The position numbers and the translations under genes were made by a program. Shown one piece after another: positions 5,691 through 5,902 of a stretch of DNA of 5,902 nucleotides. Every line of letters starts with the position of its first letter. Position 1 is the first letter of the stretch. Origin of the DNA: Deltaproteobacteria bacterium (GTDB lineage Bacteria > Desulfobacterota > Desulfarculia > Adiutricales > Adiutricaceae); contig JAIRNQ010000161.1 of NCBI GenBank assembly GCA_031257955.1, positions 1-5,902 of the forward strand, given 5' to 3'. Under the pieces are notes generated by a model that did not search any database, was not told where the DNA came from, and saw nothing but the letters and a program-made list of their open reading frames with translations.

Positions 5691-5902
5691 GCTCGCGACC
5701 GCGGCCAATGGCCAGTGGGGACGTTTTAGGAAAAGGGCCCAAGCTTATCGGTTCGCCGGTTCGGCCAGGGGCCTTGGGCCAAAAGGGTCCGGTCCCCCCT
5801 CCGCTTGGCCGGTAAAGCGCCGGAAGGCAAAGGGAGCGGAAAAGGTCAACAGCAAATGATATCTCGGCAACCGTCCAGGGAGTCGCGCACGTAAGTGGCG
5901 CC
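5691..5902. other. Upstream region of ubiE, possible end of another gene at the window edge
   Basis: No complete gene is seen. On the minus strand one frame enters at the right edge and stops at TGA 5848-5846 after 18-19 codons (ATYVRDSLDGCRDIICC). It could be the C-terminus of an upstream gene, but it is too short to identify, and two other minus frames are also open. The plus frame 5623-5859 overlaps ubiE in antisense and resembles nothing known. No promoter pair is clear. Confidence 0.3.

Overview
The window looks like chromosome from a Gram-negative bacterium, most likely a deltaproteobacterium (Desulfobacterota). The main support is the partial secretion/pilus ATPase at the left edge, whose N-terminus reads like the GspE/PulE-family proteins of that group. 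The placement rests on family recall, not on a search. The four recognisable genes are GC-rich. They are separated by long non-coding stretches, two of them very AT-rich (about 19-23% G+C at their cores). Only about half of the window is coding. That suits a large, loosely packed or eroding genome, such as a symbiont's, but does not prove it.

Layout: (1) 1-667, minus strand: N-terminal 222 residues of a GspE/PulE-family ATPase running off the left edge. (2) 668-2389: a 1.7-kb divergent spacer with a GC-rich part carrying inverted repeats, an AT-rich island with no ORF, and a GC-rich part holding a 37-38-bp minisatellite arranged as alternating A and B half-units. (3) 2390-3235, plus strand: an inositol-monophosphatase (SuhB-type) gene with its frame intact except for one TAG codon at a position that is normally hydrophobic. 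(4) 3236-3560: a convergent spacer with a strong intrinsic terminator facing the minus strand. (5) 3561-4082, minus strand: cheW. (6) 4083-4841: tandem hairpins, a second AT-rich island and a cluster of small hairpins. (7) 4842-5690, minus strand: ubiE/menG methyltransferase with a collagen-like Gly-X-Y insert in front of the SAM-binding motif. (8) 5691-5902: upstream sequence, possibly with the last codons of another minus-strand gene.

The genes do not form a pathway or operon. They are single units for type II secretion/type IV pili, phosphatase activity, chemotaxis and quinone synthesis, each with its own long flanks. I see no defence system, mobile element, CRISPR array, tRNA or rRNA. The points most worth a second look are the in-frame TAG, the collagen-like insert and the A/B minisatellite.
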